From: DATFPK01 sp035264885
GTDB taxonomy: Bacteria > Actinomycetota > Thermoleophilia > Solirubrobacterales > 70-9
NCBI GenBank assembly: GCA_035264885.1
Contig: DATFPK010000079.1
Location: forward strand, 1 to 64,000
Reading direction: 5' to 3'
DNA: 64,000 nt
In this document: piece by piece, positions 15,920 through 23,640 of the stretch
Layout of the letters: every line of letters begins with the position of its first letter
Position numbering within the stretch: the stretch's first letter is position 1
The notes under the pieces: generated by a model
The model's input: only the letters and a program-made list of their open reading frames with translations
The model's database searches: none
Told to the model about the DNA's origin: nothing
Program-made: the position numbers and the translations under genes

Positions 15920-18061
15920 TCAGGGAGCACCCTGTGCCATCGGTGCGGACTCGCTGAGCCCGATCCGCTCGTGCAGGCGCCGCAGCGGCCGCGGCGCCCA
16001 CCAGTTCCACCTGCCGAGCAGCTCCATCAGGGAGGGGACGAGGAGGGCGCGGATGATCGTCGCGTCGATCAGCACCGCAAGCGCCGTCCCGATGCCGTTC
16101 TGCTTGATGAAGATGATCTCCGAGGTCGCGAAGGCTCCGATCGCGATTGCGAACAGGAAGGCGGCCGCGGTGACGATCCGGCCGGTCCGCTCGAGACCGA
16201 TCGCAACCGACTCGCGGTCCGAGGCGCCGCCGTCCCGCGCCTCCTTGATCCGCGACAGCAGGAAGACGGCGTAGTCGGTGGAGAGCCCGAAGGCGACGGC
16301 GAACAGGAGGATCGGCATCGTCTGCTCGAGCGCTCCCTGGCTGCTGTAGTCGAGCAGCCCCTCGAGCCGGCCGTCCTGGAAGACCAGGACGAGGATGCCG
16401 AATACGGCGCTCAGGTTGAGCACGTTCATCAGCAGCGACTTGACCGGCAGCACGACCGACCCGGTCATAAGGAAGAGGATGAGCAGGGTCGAGCCGACGA
16501 TGATCCCGAAGGCGATCGGCAGGTGAGCCGTGAGGCTGTCCTGGAAGTCGAGGAAGTCGGCGGTGGCCCCGCTGACCAGGACGCTCGTCCCGGCGGGCTC
16601 GCGGAGGCCGCGAACGCGCTCGACGGTGGCCTGGCTGTCCTCGGTGATGAAGCGCGAGGCGGAGATCGCCTCGATCACCGTCACGCCGCCTTCGAGGCGC
16701 CGCGGCGGCCGCACCGCGGCGATGCCGTCGACCTCTGCGAGATCGGCGCGCACCGCGCCGGCGGCCGCCGGACCTCCGCCCTCGAGCACCACCCGGATCG
16801 GCGTCTCGCGGTTCGGCGGGAACTCCGAGCGCACGGTCTCGAATACCTGCCGGGCGGTCGCGCTCTCGGGCAGGACCTCCGGGTCGACCGTCGTGAACTT
16901 GAGTGACAGGAAGGGGATGCCCAACGCGATCAGGAGGACGGCGCTCGCCGTCGCGATGCCGATCGGCCGCCGCATGACGAACCGCGAGAGGCGGTACCAG
17001 AAGCCCTCCTCGTCGGGCCGGGCGTCGGCCTCGGCACGGCGGCGGAGGAACCTGGGCGCGAGCGCGTTGACGCGGTGGCCGAGCAGCGTCAACACAGCCG
17101 GCAGCACGGTGAGCGCGACCGCGGCCGCGATCAGCGCGACGAAGCCCCCGCCGATGCCCATCGAGTAGAGGAATCGCTGGGGAAACACGACCAGCGAGAA
17201 CAGCGCGGCGGCGACGGTCAGCGAGGAGAAGAGCACCGTGCGGCCGGCCGTGGCGAGGGTACGCCGCATCGCCGCGAGGCCCGGTCCGTCCTTCGCGATC
17301 TCCTCGCGGTACCGGGAGACGATGAACAGCGAGTAGTCGATCGCGAGGCCGAGCCCGAGCCCGGTCGTCAGGTTGAGGGCGAAGATCGAGATCGACCCCA
17401 CCTCGCTGGCGATCCGCAGGGTGAGGAAGGTGCCGACGATCGCCAGCGCGCCGATCATCAACGGCAGCAGCGCCGCGACGAGGCTGCGGAAGAAGAGCAG
17501 CGAGAGGAAGAAGAGGAGCGGGAAGGCGAGGAGCTCGGCCCGCCGCAGGTCGGACTCCACCTGGTCGTTGACCTGCTCCTGGGCCAGCGCCGGCCCGCCG
17601 ACCTGGATGCCCGGGCGGTCGGCGAGCCGCTCGTCGAGGTCGGCCGCGTCCTCCTGCCACTGCTTGTCGTCGGTCGCGGTCAGCGCGACCGCCAGATAGG
17701 TCGAGTCGCCGTCCTTCGAGACGAAGTCGCGGGACCCGGAGCCGAAGTAGCCGGTGACCGAGGCGACGGTCGGCAGGCGGCGAAGCTCGCCGGCCACGTC
17801 CTCCACCTCACGGCGGGTGTGGGCCGAGCCGACCGGGGCGTCCCGGAACAGCACGAGCACCGCGGTGTCGCGGTAGCCGGCCTCCTCGAGCGTGTCCTCG
17901 GCCTTGACGCTCTCCGTCGCGGGATCGTCGGCGGCGTAGGGGTCGAGCTTGTCGGCGACGCCGCCGCCGATCGCCCCGGCAAAGAGGAAGAAGACGACCG
18001 CGATCAGCGCGACCCTCCGGGGCCGTGAGTCGGCCAGCCTGGCGAGGGCGTCGAACATCAT
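15920..18061 (-). CDS. MMPL-family RND transporter
   Basis: This 713-aa protein begins with one membrane segment (VALIAVVFFLFAGAIGGG), a ~150-residue extracytoplasmic loop, a block of five to six segments including GLGLGLAIDYSLFIVSRYREE, a second loop, and another block with FGLSTDYAVFLLSRIKEAR. The two D-Y-S/A pairs match the proton-relay positions of MMPL/SSD transporters. Such pumps export lipids or hydrophobic compounds. The start overlaps the stop of the padR gene by ATGA, so the regulator and pump are translationally coupled. Confidence 0.9.
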   Translation of the reverse strand: MMFDALARLADSRPRRVALIAVVFFLFAGAIGGGVADKLDPYAADDPATESVKAEDTLEEAGYRDTAVLVLFRDAPVGSAHTRREVEDVAGELRRLPTVASVTGYFGSGSRDFVSKDGDSTYLAVALTATDDKQWQEDAADLDERLADRPGIQVGGPALAQEQVNDQVESDLRRAELLAFPLLFFLSLLFFRSLVAALLPLMIGALAIVGTFLTLRIASEVGSISIFALNLTTGLGLGLAIDYSLFIVSRYREEIAKDGPGLAAMRRTLATAGRTVLFSSLTVAAALFSLVVFPQRFLYSMGIGGGFVALIAAAVALTVLPAVLTLLGHRVNALAPRFLRRRAEADARPDEEGFWYRLSRFVMRRPIGIATASAVLLIALGIPFLSLKFTTVDPEVLPESATARQVFETVRSEFPPNRETPIRVVLEGGGPAAAGAVRADLAEVDGIAAVRPPRRLEGGVTVIEAISASRFITEDSQATVERVRGLREPAGTSVLVSGATADFLDFQDSLTAHLPIAFGIIVGSTLLILFLMTGSVVLPVKSLLMNVLNLSAVFGILVLVFQDGRLEGLLDYSSQGALEQTMPILLFAVAFGLSTDYAVFLLSRIKEARDGGASDRESVAIGLERTGRIVTAAAFLFAIAIGAFATSEIIFIKQNGIGTALAVLIDATIIRALLVPSLMELLGRWNWWAPRPLRRLHERIGLSESAPMAQGAP

Positions 18062-18600
18062 GTCCTCGGGGCCGCCACCCGGTTCCATCGGGCCGCCGCC
18101 TCGCGCTCGCACCAGTCGGCGATCCACTCGTTCGACTCGATCCCGAAGCGAAGGACGAGGTAGGGGAGGCTGTCCGGTGACTTGCCCGCGGCCTCCTCGA
18201 CCTCGCGCAGGGCCGAGACCTTGCGGCGGTGCTGCTCGGCCATGTCGCGCAGGCGCTGAACCTGGCCCGCCGGCTCGAGGCCCCCGGCGAAGAAGACCTT
18301 GAGCATGCCCTCGTGGCGCATCTCGTAGGTCTCCGGCGGCGAGTCGAGCCACCGCAGGAGAGCCTCGTGCCCGGCCCCGGTCAGCCGGTATTCCTTGCGC
18401 TGGCGACCGCCCTGCGGCGCGTCGGTGCCCTCGATCAGCCCGGCGTCGGCCAGCCGCCGCAGCTCGGGGTAGATCTGGCCGTAGCTCGCCGCCCAGAAGA
18501 ACCGGGTGGAGCGATCGACCATCGACTTGATCTCGTAGCCCGTCTTCGGGCCGAAGCTGAGGGTGCCGAGGATCGCCTTGCCGGTGGGGCCGAGCTCCAT
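18058..18600 (-). CDS. PadR-family transcriptional regulator
   Basis: This 180-aa protein starts at ATG 18600 (MELGPTGKAILGTLSFGPKT). Residues 5-90 are the PadR winged helix: GYEIKSMVDRSTRFFWAASYGQIYPELRRLADAGLIEG then RKEYRLTGAGHEALLRWL. The C-terminal part is the PadR dimerisation helix pair. A perfect palindrome at 18609-18627 sits right before the start, so autorepression is likely and would also control the coupled MMPL pump. A longer start (ATG 18627) would place the palindrome inside the gene and is less likely. Confidence 0.9.
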   Translation of the reverse strand: MELGPTGKAILGTLSFGPKTGYEIKSMVDRSTRFFWAASYGQIYPELRRLADAGLIEGTDAPQGGRQRKEYRLTGAGHEALLRWLDSPPETYEMRHEGMLKVFFAGGLEPAGQVQRLRDMAEQHRRKVSALREVEEAAGKSPDSLPYLVLRFGIESNEWIADWCEREAAARWNRVAAPRT

Positions 18601-18608
18601 GACCGTAG

Positions 18609-18627
18609 ATGTATCGCCCCGATACAT
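18609..18627. promoter_or_regulatory. PadR-type operator palindrome
   Basis: ATGTATCG-CCC-CGATACAT is a perfect 8-bp inverted repeat with a 3-base centre, 8 bases before the padR start. The outer ATGTAT/ATACAT halves match the ATGT-N8-ACAT-like core known for PadR and LmrR-type operators. It is probably the autoregulatory site of the padR-MMPL operon. Confidence 0.75.
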
Positions 18628-18708
18628 CGCCGTGTGTGAGGCCCATCACGCTCGCAGCGCACCCCCGAAGGGCAACACGGTCGGGATCCCGACCCGAGAA
18701 CGAGTTCT

Positions 18709-18927
18709 TCAGCCTTCTTGAAAAGGTGACTGGCCGAGCAGGCCGTAAACGGCCTGCCTCGAAAGACCAGCGACCTGTGCGATCTCGCTGATCGGTACGC
18801 CCGCAGCCTGGGCTTCCCTCGTGTACCGCTTCAGTTGCTCTCGCGCTTGTCGGCGCGACTTGTCTGCGCGGTCGCGCCGTTTCGCGGCATTGCGGATGCC
18901 CTTGAGCGCTTCGTCCCTCTCGCTCAT
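18709..18927 (-). CDS. Small HTH protein, partner gene left over from an IS1595-type element
   Basis: This 72-aa basic protein has an N-terminal helix (ALKGIRNAAKRRDRADKSRR) and a C-terminal helix-turn-helix: AAGVPISEIAQVAGLSRQAVYGLLG. It is plainly a paralogue of the 58-aa protein at 48581-48757 (shared REA-AAGVPI--IA-AAGLSR--VY--LG pattern), with an eight-residue longer tail. Its ATG overlaps, as ATGA, the stop of a transposase remnant (18924-18983), the same arrangement as in the intact element. The HTH resembles those of resolvases or sigma region 4. A role in element regulation is inferred; it has outlived its transposase here. Confidence 0.7.
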   Translation of the reverse strand: MSERDEALKGIRNAAKRRDRADKSRRQAREQLKRYTREAQAAGVPISEIAQVAGLSRQAVYGLLGQSPFQEG

Positions 18928-18983
18928 TTCGCTGACCTCTGCACCAGCGAGCGGAACATAGGGCGCGGCTTGTTGCGCTCTAG
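18924..18983 (-). pseudogene. 3' remnant of an IS1595-type transposase
   Basis: Read on the complementary strand, these bases encode ERNKPRPMFRSLVQRSAK and a stop. This matches the C-terminus of the transposase at 48754 (ERNNPRSMFRSLVERSAE) at 14 of 18 positions. Upstream of the Glu codon the reading diverges at once into the Cys-rich peptide gene, so all but the last ~18 codons has been lost. The remnant stop overlaps the HTH start by ATGA. No terminal inverted repeats like those of the 47.6-kb element were found around it. Confidence 0.75.
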
Positions 18984-19072
18984 CAGCAGTCGTCCGGGCA
19001 GCCGTCAGGAGGACAGGCTTCGCAGCACTCCTCGGGGCAGCAGTCGGACTCGATCATCGGCAGCTCGGCCAT
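18980..19072 (-). CDS. 30-aa cysteine-rich peptide
   Basis: ATG 19072 opens a 30-codon frame: MAELPMIESD followed by CCPEECCEACPPDGCPDDCC, with eight cysteines, six of them in CC pairs, and many acidic residues. The composition is far from random and resembles small metal-binding peptides, but I recognise no family and no strong ribosome site is seen. It is divergent from the aspartate kinase gene 78 bp away. The stop lies at the junction with the transposase remnant, so its C-terminus may have been set by the insertion or decay event. Confidence 0.45.
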   Translation of the reverse strand: MAELPMIESDCCPEECCEACPPDGCPDDCC

Positions 19073-19150
19073 GTCGCAGAGATTACGGGCTTCTACGATG
19101 CTGACCCAACGGCAGCGGCGCCGGGGCCCCCGCGTATCCTCAATCCCGCC

Positions 19151-20437
19151 GTGGAGCGCTCGAACGACATAGTCGTGATGAAGTTCGGCGGGACCTCGGT
19201 CGCCGGCCCGGGGGAGCTGAAGCGGGCGGCCGGCAGGATCGTCGCCGCCCGGGAGAGCGGCAACCGCGTGGTCGCCGTGCTCTCCGCCCGGGGGAAGACC
19301 ACCGACGAGCTGGTCGAGGCCGCGTACGAGATCTCCGACCGCCCCGTCGCCCGCGAGATGGACATGCTGCTGTCCACCGGCGAGCGGGTCTCATGCGCGC
19401 TCTGCGCGATGGCGATTCACGACCTGGGCCACGAGGCGATCTCGCTGACGGGCTCCCAGGCGGGCATCGTCACCGACTCCTCGCACACGAAGGCGAGGAT
19501 CATCGACGTCCGCGCCGACCGGATCCGCGAAGCCCTCGAGCAGGAGCGGATCGTGCTCGTTGCCGGCTTCCAGGGAGTCTCCACCGACTCCAAGGACGTG
19601 ACCACGCTCGGCCGCGGCGGTTCCGACACGACCGCCGTTGCCCTGGCGGCGGCGCTCAACGCCGGCGTCTGCGAGATCTACACCGACGTCAGCGGCGTCT
19701 TCACCGCCGACCCGCGGATGGTCGCCGACGCCCGCAAGATCCCCGTGGTCTCCTACGAGGAGATGCTCGAGATGTCGGCCTCCGGCGCCAAGGTGCTCCA
19801 GCTCCGCTCGGTCGAGTACGCCCGCAACCACGGTGTCCCGATCCACTGCCGCAGCTCGTTCGAGGAGGGTGGCGGTACCCTCGTCGTCTCCGAGGCCGAG
19901 ACCATGGAACGACCCCTCGTAACCGCAGTGACCCACTCCGACGGGGAGGCGCGCGTCACCCTGACCGGCGTCACCGACAAGCCCGGGATCGCCGGGCAGA
20001 TCTTCGGCGCGCTGGCGGCGGCCAACGTCAACGTCGACATGATCATCCAGAACGAGCCGATCGGCGACGACCAGCTCGCCGACCTCTCGTTCACTGTCGA
20101 GCGGTCCGACCTCGAGACCGCCGAGGAGACGATCCGCGGCCTCGGCGAGGTGTCGAAGGACATCCTCAAGGACGAGCGGATCGGCAAGGTCTCGGTGGTC
20201 GGGGCGGGGATGCGCAGCCATCCCGGCGTCGCCGCCAAGGTGTTCGAGACGCTCGGCGACAGCGGCATCAACATCGAGATGATCTCGACGTCGCCGATCA
20301 AGATCTCCTGCGTGATCGACGCGGCCGGGATCCCGGCCGCGGTCAAGGCGCTCCACGAGGCCTTCGACCTCGGTGCCGACGGCGTCCGCGAGGAGGACCC
20401 GATGGGCTCCGAGCACCGGCCCACGGTTCCCTCCTGA
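19151..20437 (+). CDS. lysC: Aspartate kinase
   Basis: This 428-aa enzyme phosphorylates aspartate, the first step to lysine, methionine, threonine and diaminopimelate. KFGGTSVAGP (residues 11-20) is the nucleotide site, then GERVSCALCAMAI, GFQGVSTDSKDVTTLGRGGSDTTAVAL and EIYTDVSGVFTADPR. Two ACT domains follow (residues ~265-420), with VTDKPGIAGQIFGALAAANVNVDMI. The start is GTG 19151. An internal in-frame ATG at 19904 is positioned like the beta-subunit start of some Gram-positive aspartokinases, so a second product is possible. It is followed 21 bp later by asd. Confidence 0.96.
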   Translation: MERSNDIVVMKFGGTSVAGPGELKRAAGRIVAARESGNRVVAVLSARGKTTDELVEAAYEISDRPVAREMDMLLSTGERVSCALCAMAIHDLGHEAISLTGSQAGIVTDSSHTKARIIDVRADRIREALEQERIVLVAGFQGVSTDSKDVTTLGRGGSDTTAVALAAALNAGVCEIYTDVSGVFTADPRMVADARKIPVVSYEEMLEMSASGAKVLQLRSVEYARNHGVPIHCRSSFEEGGGTLVVSEAETMERPLVTAVTHSDGEARVTLTGVTDKPGIAGQIFGALAAANVNVDMIIQNEPIGDDQLADLSFTVERSDLETAEETIRGLGEVSKDILKDERIGKVSVVGAGMRSHPGVAAKVFETLGDSGINIEMISTSPIKISCVIDAAGIPAAVKALHEAFDLGADGVREEDPMGSEHRPTVPS

Positions 20438-20458
20438 GGCGCCGTTCATACTGAGGCG

Positions 20459-21493
20459 ATGAACGGCAACGGCTACAGGGTCGGCGTCCTCGGCGCGACC
20501 GGTGCGGTCGGCTCCACCATCCTCGAGGTCCTGCGCCAGCGCGGCTTCCCCGCCGCCGAGGTGGTGCCGTTCGCCTCGCAGCGCTCGGCCGGCCGGCAGA
20601 TCGACTGGAACGGGTCGCGGCTCGAGGTCCGTCGGCTGGACGACGACACCATCGGCGGCCTCGACGTCGTCCTGTCCTCGGCGGGAGGGGCGGTCAGCGC
20701 CGAGTGGGCGCCGCGCCTGGTCGACGCCGGTGCCGTGGTCGTCGACAACACCAGCTACTGGCGGATGCACGAGGAGGTCCCGCTGGTCGTCTCCGAAGTG
20801 AACCCGGCCGCGGTCGACGAACACCACGGCATCGTGGCCAATCCGAACTGCACGACGATGCAGATGGTCGTCGCGCTGGCGCCGATCCACCGCGCCGTCG
20901 GCCTCGAGCGGGTGATCCTCTCCTCCTACCAGTCGGTCTCCGGGACGGGCCAGCGGGCGGTCGAGGAGCTGAACGCCCAGACGCGTGACGTCCTCGAGGG
21001 CCGTGAGCCGGCGGCCGAGGTCTATCCCCGCCAGATCGCCTTCAACGTGCTGCCCCAGGTGGAGACCTTCAAGGAGGGCGACGACTACACCACCGAGGAG
21101 CGCAAGGTGATGGCCGAGACCCGCAAGATCCTCGGGATCGGCGACGAGGTCGGCATCAGCGCCACCTGCGTCCGGGTGCCGGTCATCGCCGGCCACTCGG
21201 AGTCGGTCAACGTGCAGACGGGCGAGGACCTCTCGCCCGAGGATTGCCGCGAGCTGCTCTCGGCCGCCCCCGGCGTGACGGTGATCGACAACCCCGGCGC
21301 CGGCCTCTACCCGACGGCGATCGACGCGGCCGGGCGCGACGACGTCCTGGTCGGTCGGATCCGTCGCGATCCCAGCGCCGAGCGGTCCCTCAACCTCTGG
21401 ATCGTCGGCGACAACCTCCGCAAGGGTGCCGCGACCAACGCGGTCCAGGTCGCCGAGCTGCTGGTCGAGCGCGACCTGCTGCGCCGCAGCTGA
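20459..21493 (+). CDS. asd: Aspartate-semialdehyde dehydrogenase
   Basis: This 344-aa enzyme reduces aspartyl phosphate to the semialdehyde with NADPH. VGVLGATGAVGSTILEVL is the N-terminal Rossmann motif, NPNCTTMQMV holds the catalytic cysteine (around residue 130), and VRVPVIAGHSESVNV holds the conserved His/Arg region. Length and order are normal. It lies 21 bp downstream of the aspartate kinase, forming a two-gene operon for the common stem of the aspartate pathway and peptidoglycan diaminopimelate. Confidence 0.96.
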   Translation: MNGNGYRVGVLGATGAVGSTILEVLRQRGFPAAEVVPFASQRSAGRQIDWNGSRLEVRRLDDDTIGGLDVVLSSAGGAVSAEWAPRLVDAGAVVVDNTSYWRMHEEVPLVVSEVNPAAVDEHHGIVANPNCTTMQMVVALAPIHRAVGLERVILSSYQSVSGTGQRAVEELNAQTRDVLEGREPAAEVYPRQIAFNVLPQVETFKEGDDYTTEERKVMAETRKILGIGDEVGISATCVRVPVIAGHSESVNVQTGEDLSPEDCRELLSAAPGVTVIDNPGAGLYPTAIDAAGRDDVLVGRIRRDPSAERSLNLWIVGDNLRKGAATNAVQVAELLVERDLLRRS

Positions 21494-21511
21494 CCCGGGC
21501 AGGGGTCGGGC

Positions 21512-22708
21512 ATGGAACTCGGCTTCGGCGAGGCGCTCCTACTGATCGGCGCCCTCCTCGCGGTGTCCGCGGCGCTGTCGGGCGTGATGAAGGGGACGGT
21601 GCTGTCGATCTCGGTCCTCTCCGTGGGACTGGGGATCGCCCTCGCCGCGGCCGGCGTGGTCGAGGTCGACGCCCGCGACACGACGGTCATCTACCTGATC
21701 GAGCTCGCCCTCGTGCTGACCCTCTTCTCCGACGGGATGTTCGTCGAGCGTGAGCTCCTGCGCCGCCACTGGAGCCCGGTCGCCCGCTCGCTGGTCCTCG
21801 CGATGCCGATCACCCTGGGTCTCCTCGCCCTCGCCGCCAAGGCGCTCTTCCCCGCCCTCACGTGGGCCGAGGCGTTCCTGCTCGCCGCGGTCCTCACGCC
21901 GACCGACCCCGTCGTCACCTCCTCGGTCGTGACGGCCCGGAGGGTGCCGGGGGTGGTCCGCCACACGCTCAACCTGGAGTCCGGCCTGAATGACGGCCTC
22001 GCGCTCCCGTTCGTCCTGTTCTTCCTCGTGCTGGCCTCGCCGGGAGGGGACGCCGGGAGCGAGGCGGCGAACCTGGCCGGCGAGGCTGCTGTCGGGGCCG
22101 CGATCGGCATCCTCCTGGGGGTCGCCGGGGGACGCCTTCACGACCGCCTGCCGGGGGGCGGCATCACTCCCCGCTACGAGGGCATCTACGCCGTCGGCTT
22201 CGGCCTTGCCGCCTTCGGCCTCGCCGACGTGACCTTCGGCAACGGCCTGATCGCCGCCTTCGTCTGCGGCATCGCCATGGGCGCCGCCGAGCACCGCGTG
22301 CCCGACGCGTTCGTCGAGTTCGCCGAGAACACCAGCGTGATCTCCCAGCTCCTCACGTTCTTCGTCTTCGGCGCCCTGATCGTCGGCACCGGCTACGACG
22401 GGAGCATCCCCGCCCTGGCCGCGTTCGTCCTCTTCGCTCTCGTCCTCGCCAGGCCGGTCGCGGTCCTGCTCTCCTTCCTGCGAACCGGGCTGCCGCGCTC
22501 ACAGCAGCTCTTCATCGCGTGGTTCGGGCCGAAGGGCGTCGCGTCGATGCTGTTCGCCCTGTTCGTCCTCAAGTCGGGCGTCGGCAGCAACGAGGAGATC
22601 TTCGACATCGCCGCGTTCGTGATCCTCTCGTCGATCGCCGCCCACGGGCTGACCGACACCGTCGGCGCCGGCTGGATCGGGCGCCGCGAGAACGCCGGGC
22701 CCGGCTAG
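21512..22708 (+). CDS. Sodium/proton antiporter, CPA1 (NhaP-like) family
   Basis: This 398-aa integral membrane protein has about 12 hydrophobic segments. The CPA1 hallmarks are present: LLAAVLTPTDPVVTSSVV (the TDP unwound helix), and LNLESGLNDGLALPFVLFFL, whose ESGLND contains the ion-binding Asn-Asp pair. FIAWFGPKGVASMLFALFVL is the conserved Arg/Gly helix region. It exchanges Na+ (or K+) for H+ at the cell membrane. It starts 18 bp after asd. Its stop overlaps the convergent sdhE stop within a shared CTAG. Confidence 0.9.
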   Translation: MELGFGEALLLIGALLAVSAALSGVMKGTVLSISVLSVGLGIALAAAGVVEVDARDTTVIYLIELALVLTLFSDGMFVERELLRRHWSPVARSLVLAMPITLGLLALAAKALFPALTWAEAFLLAAVLTPTDPVVTSSVVTARRVPGVVRHTLNLESGLNDGLALPFVLFFLVLASPGGDAGSEAANLAGEAAVGAAIGILLGVAGGRLHDRLPGGGITPRYEGIYAVGFGLAAFGLADVTFGNGLIAAFVCGIAMGAAEHRVPDAFVEFAENTSVISQLLTFFVFGALIVGTGYDGSIPALAAFVLFALVLARPVAVLLSFLRTGLPRSQQLFIAWFGPKGVASMLFALFVLKSGVGSNEEIFDIAAFVILSSIAAHGLTDTVGAGWIGRRENAGPG

Positions 22709-23640
22709 GCGGTTGCCGTCGCGCCCTCTTCGAGGCGCTGCTCGACCCAGCGGGTCGGGGCGATGTGCTTGCCCATGCCGAGCTCCTTCGGCGAGGCCCC
22801 GAGCGCCAGACCGACGAGCTGGGGGAGGTGGAGCACGGCCAGGCCGAGGTCGCGATCGACGATCTTCGCCGCCTCGGGCTGTTGCATGTCCAGGTTCAGG
22901 TGGCACAGGGGGCAGGGCGTCACGAGGCAGTCGGCGCCGGCGTCGAGGGCGTCGCCGATGTGGGTGCCGGCCTGGCGAAGCGAGGTCTCGCGGTTCATGG
23001 TGATCACCGGGAAGCCGCAGCACTTGCGGGCGCCGTCGTACTCGACGACCTGGCCCCCGAGCGCTTCGATGACCATCTCGAGGTAGAGGTCGCGGTCGGG
23101 GTGCTCGGCATAGCCGAGCCTGGGCTTGGGGCGGACTACGTAGCAGCCGTAGAACGGGCCTACCCGCAGTCCCGACAGCGGCCGCTGCACCAGCCCCTTC
23201 AGCCGGTCGAGCCCGTAGTCCTCGACCAGCAGCCAGAGGAAGTTCTTGTTGGTCCATCCGTCGGGGTCGCGCCGGTACTCGAGCCCGTCGGCGAGCATCT
23301 CGTTGATGTGCTCGCGGTAGGCGGCATCGGCGTCGAGCCGCTGCTGGCACTCGGACTGGGCGCCCTGGCAGGTCGAGCAGATGTTCATCATCGCCAGACC
23401 GGTCTGCTGGGCGAGCGCGAAGGTCCGCGCGTTGAGCGAGTCCGCGAGCTCCTGGTTGTGTTCGGCGATCACGCCGGCGCCGCAGCAGTTGGCGCGGTCG
23501 AGCTCGACAAGCTCGATCCCGAGGCGGTCCGCGATCCAGGCCATCGAGCCGTGCAGCTCGGGGGTGAAGCCGCGCGAGACGCAGCCCGGCCAGTAGGCGA
23601 CCTTGATGCGGCCGTTGCCGGAGCCGTTCCCATTGATCAC
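22705..23640 (-). CDS. sdhE: HdrB-like subunit of complex II (SdhE type), CCG-domain protein
   Basis: This 311-aa protein has the two CCG domains of heterodisulfide reductase subunit B: YWPGCVSRGF ... ANCCGAGVIAEHN ... ICSTCQGAQSEC, and GPFYGCYVVRPK ... ARKCCGFPVITMN ... TPCPLCHLNLDMQQ. These cysteines bind a [4Fe-4S]-type cluster. In type E succinate/fumarate dehydrogenases such a subunit replaces the hydrophobic SdhC/D anchors. It overlaps the stop of sdhB by GTGA and is the third gene of an sdhA-sdhB-sdhE operon. The GTG start at 23640 fits this coupling. Confidence 0.88.
   Translation of the reverse strand: MINGNGSGNGRIKVAYWPGCVSRGFTPELHGSMAWIADRLGIELVELDRANCCGAGVIAEHNQELADSLNARTFALAQQTGLAMMNICSTCQGAQSECQQRLDADAAYREHINEMLADGLEYRRDPDGWTNKNFLWLLVEDYGLDRLKGLVQRPLSGLRVGPFYGCYVVRPKPRLGYAEHPDRDLYLEMVIEALGGQVVEYDGARKCCGFPVITMNRETSLRQAGTHIGDALDAGADCLVTPCPLCHLNLDMQQPEAAKIVDRDLGLAVLHLPQLVGLALGASPKELGMGKHIAPTRWVEQRLEEGATATA

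Noticed and set aside
18980..19072. Calling the Cys-rich peptide a metallothionein
   Set aside because: Cysteine content alone is not enough; it lacks the recognised bacterial metallothionein patterns, so it is left unnamed.
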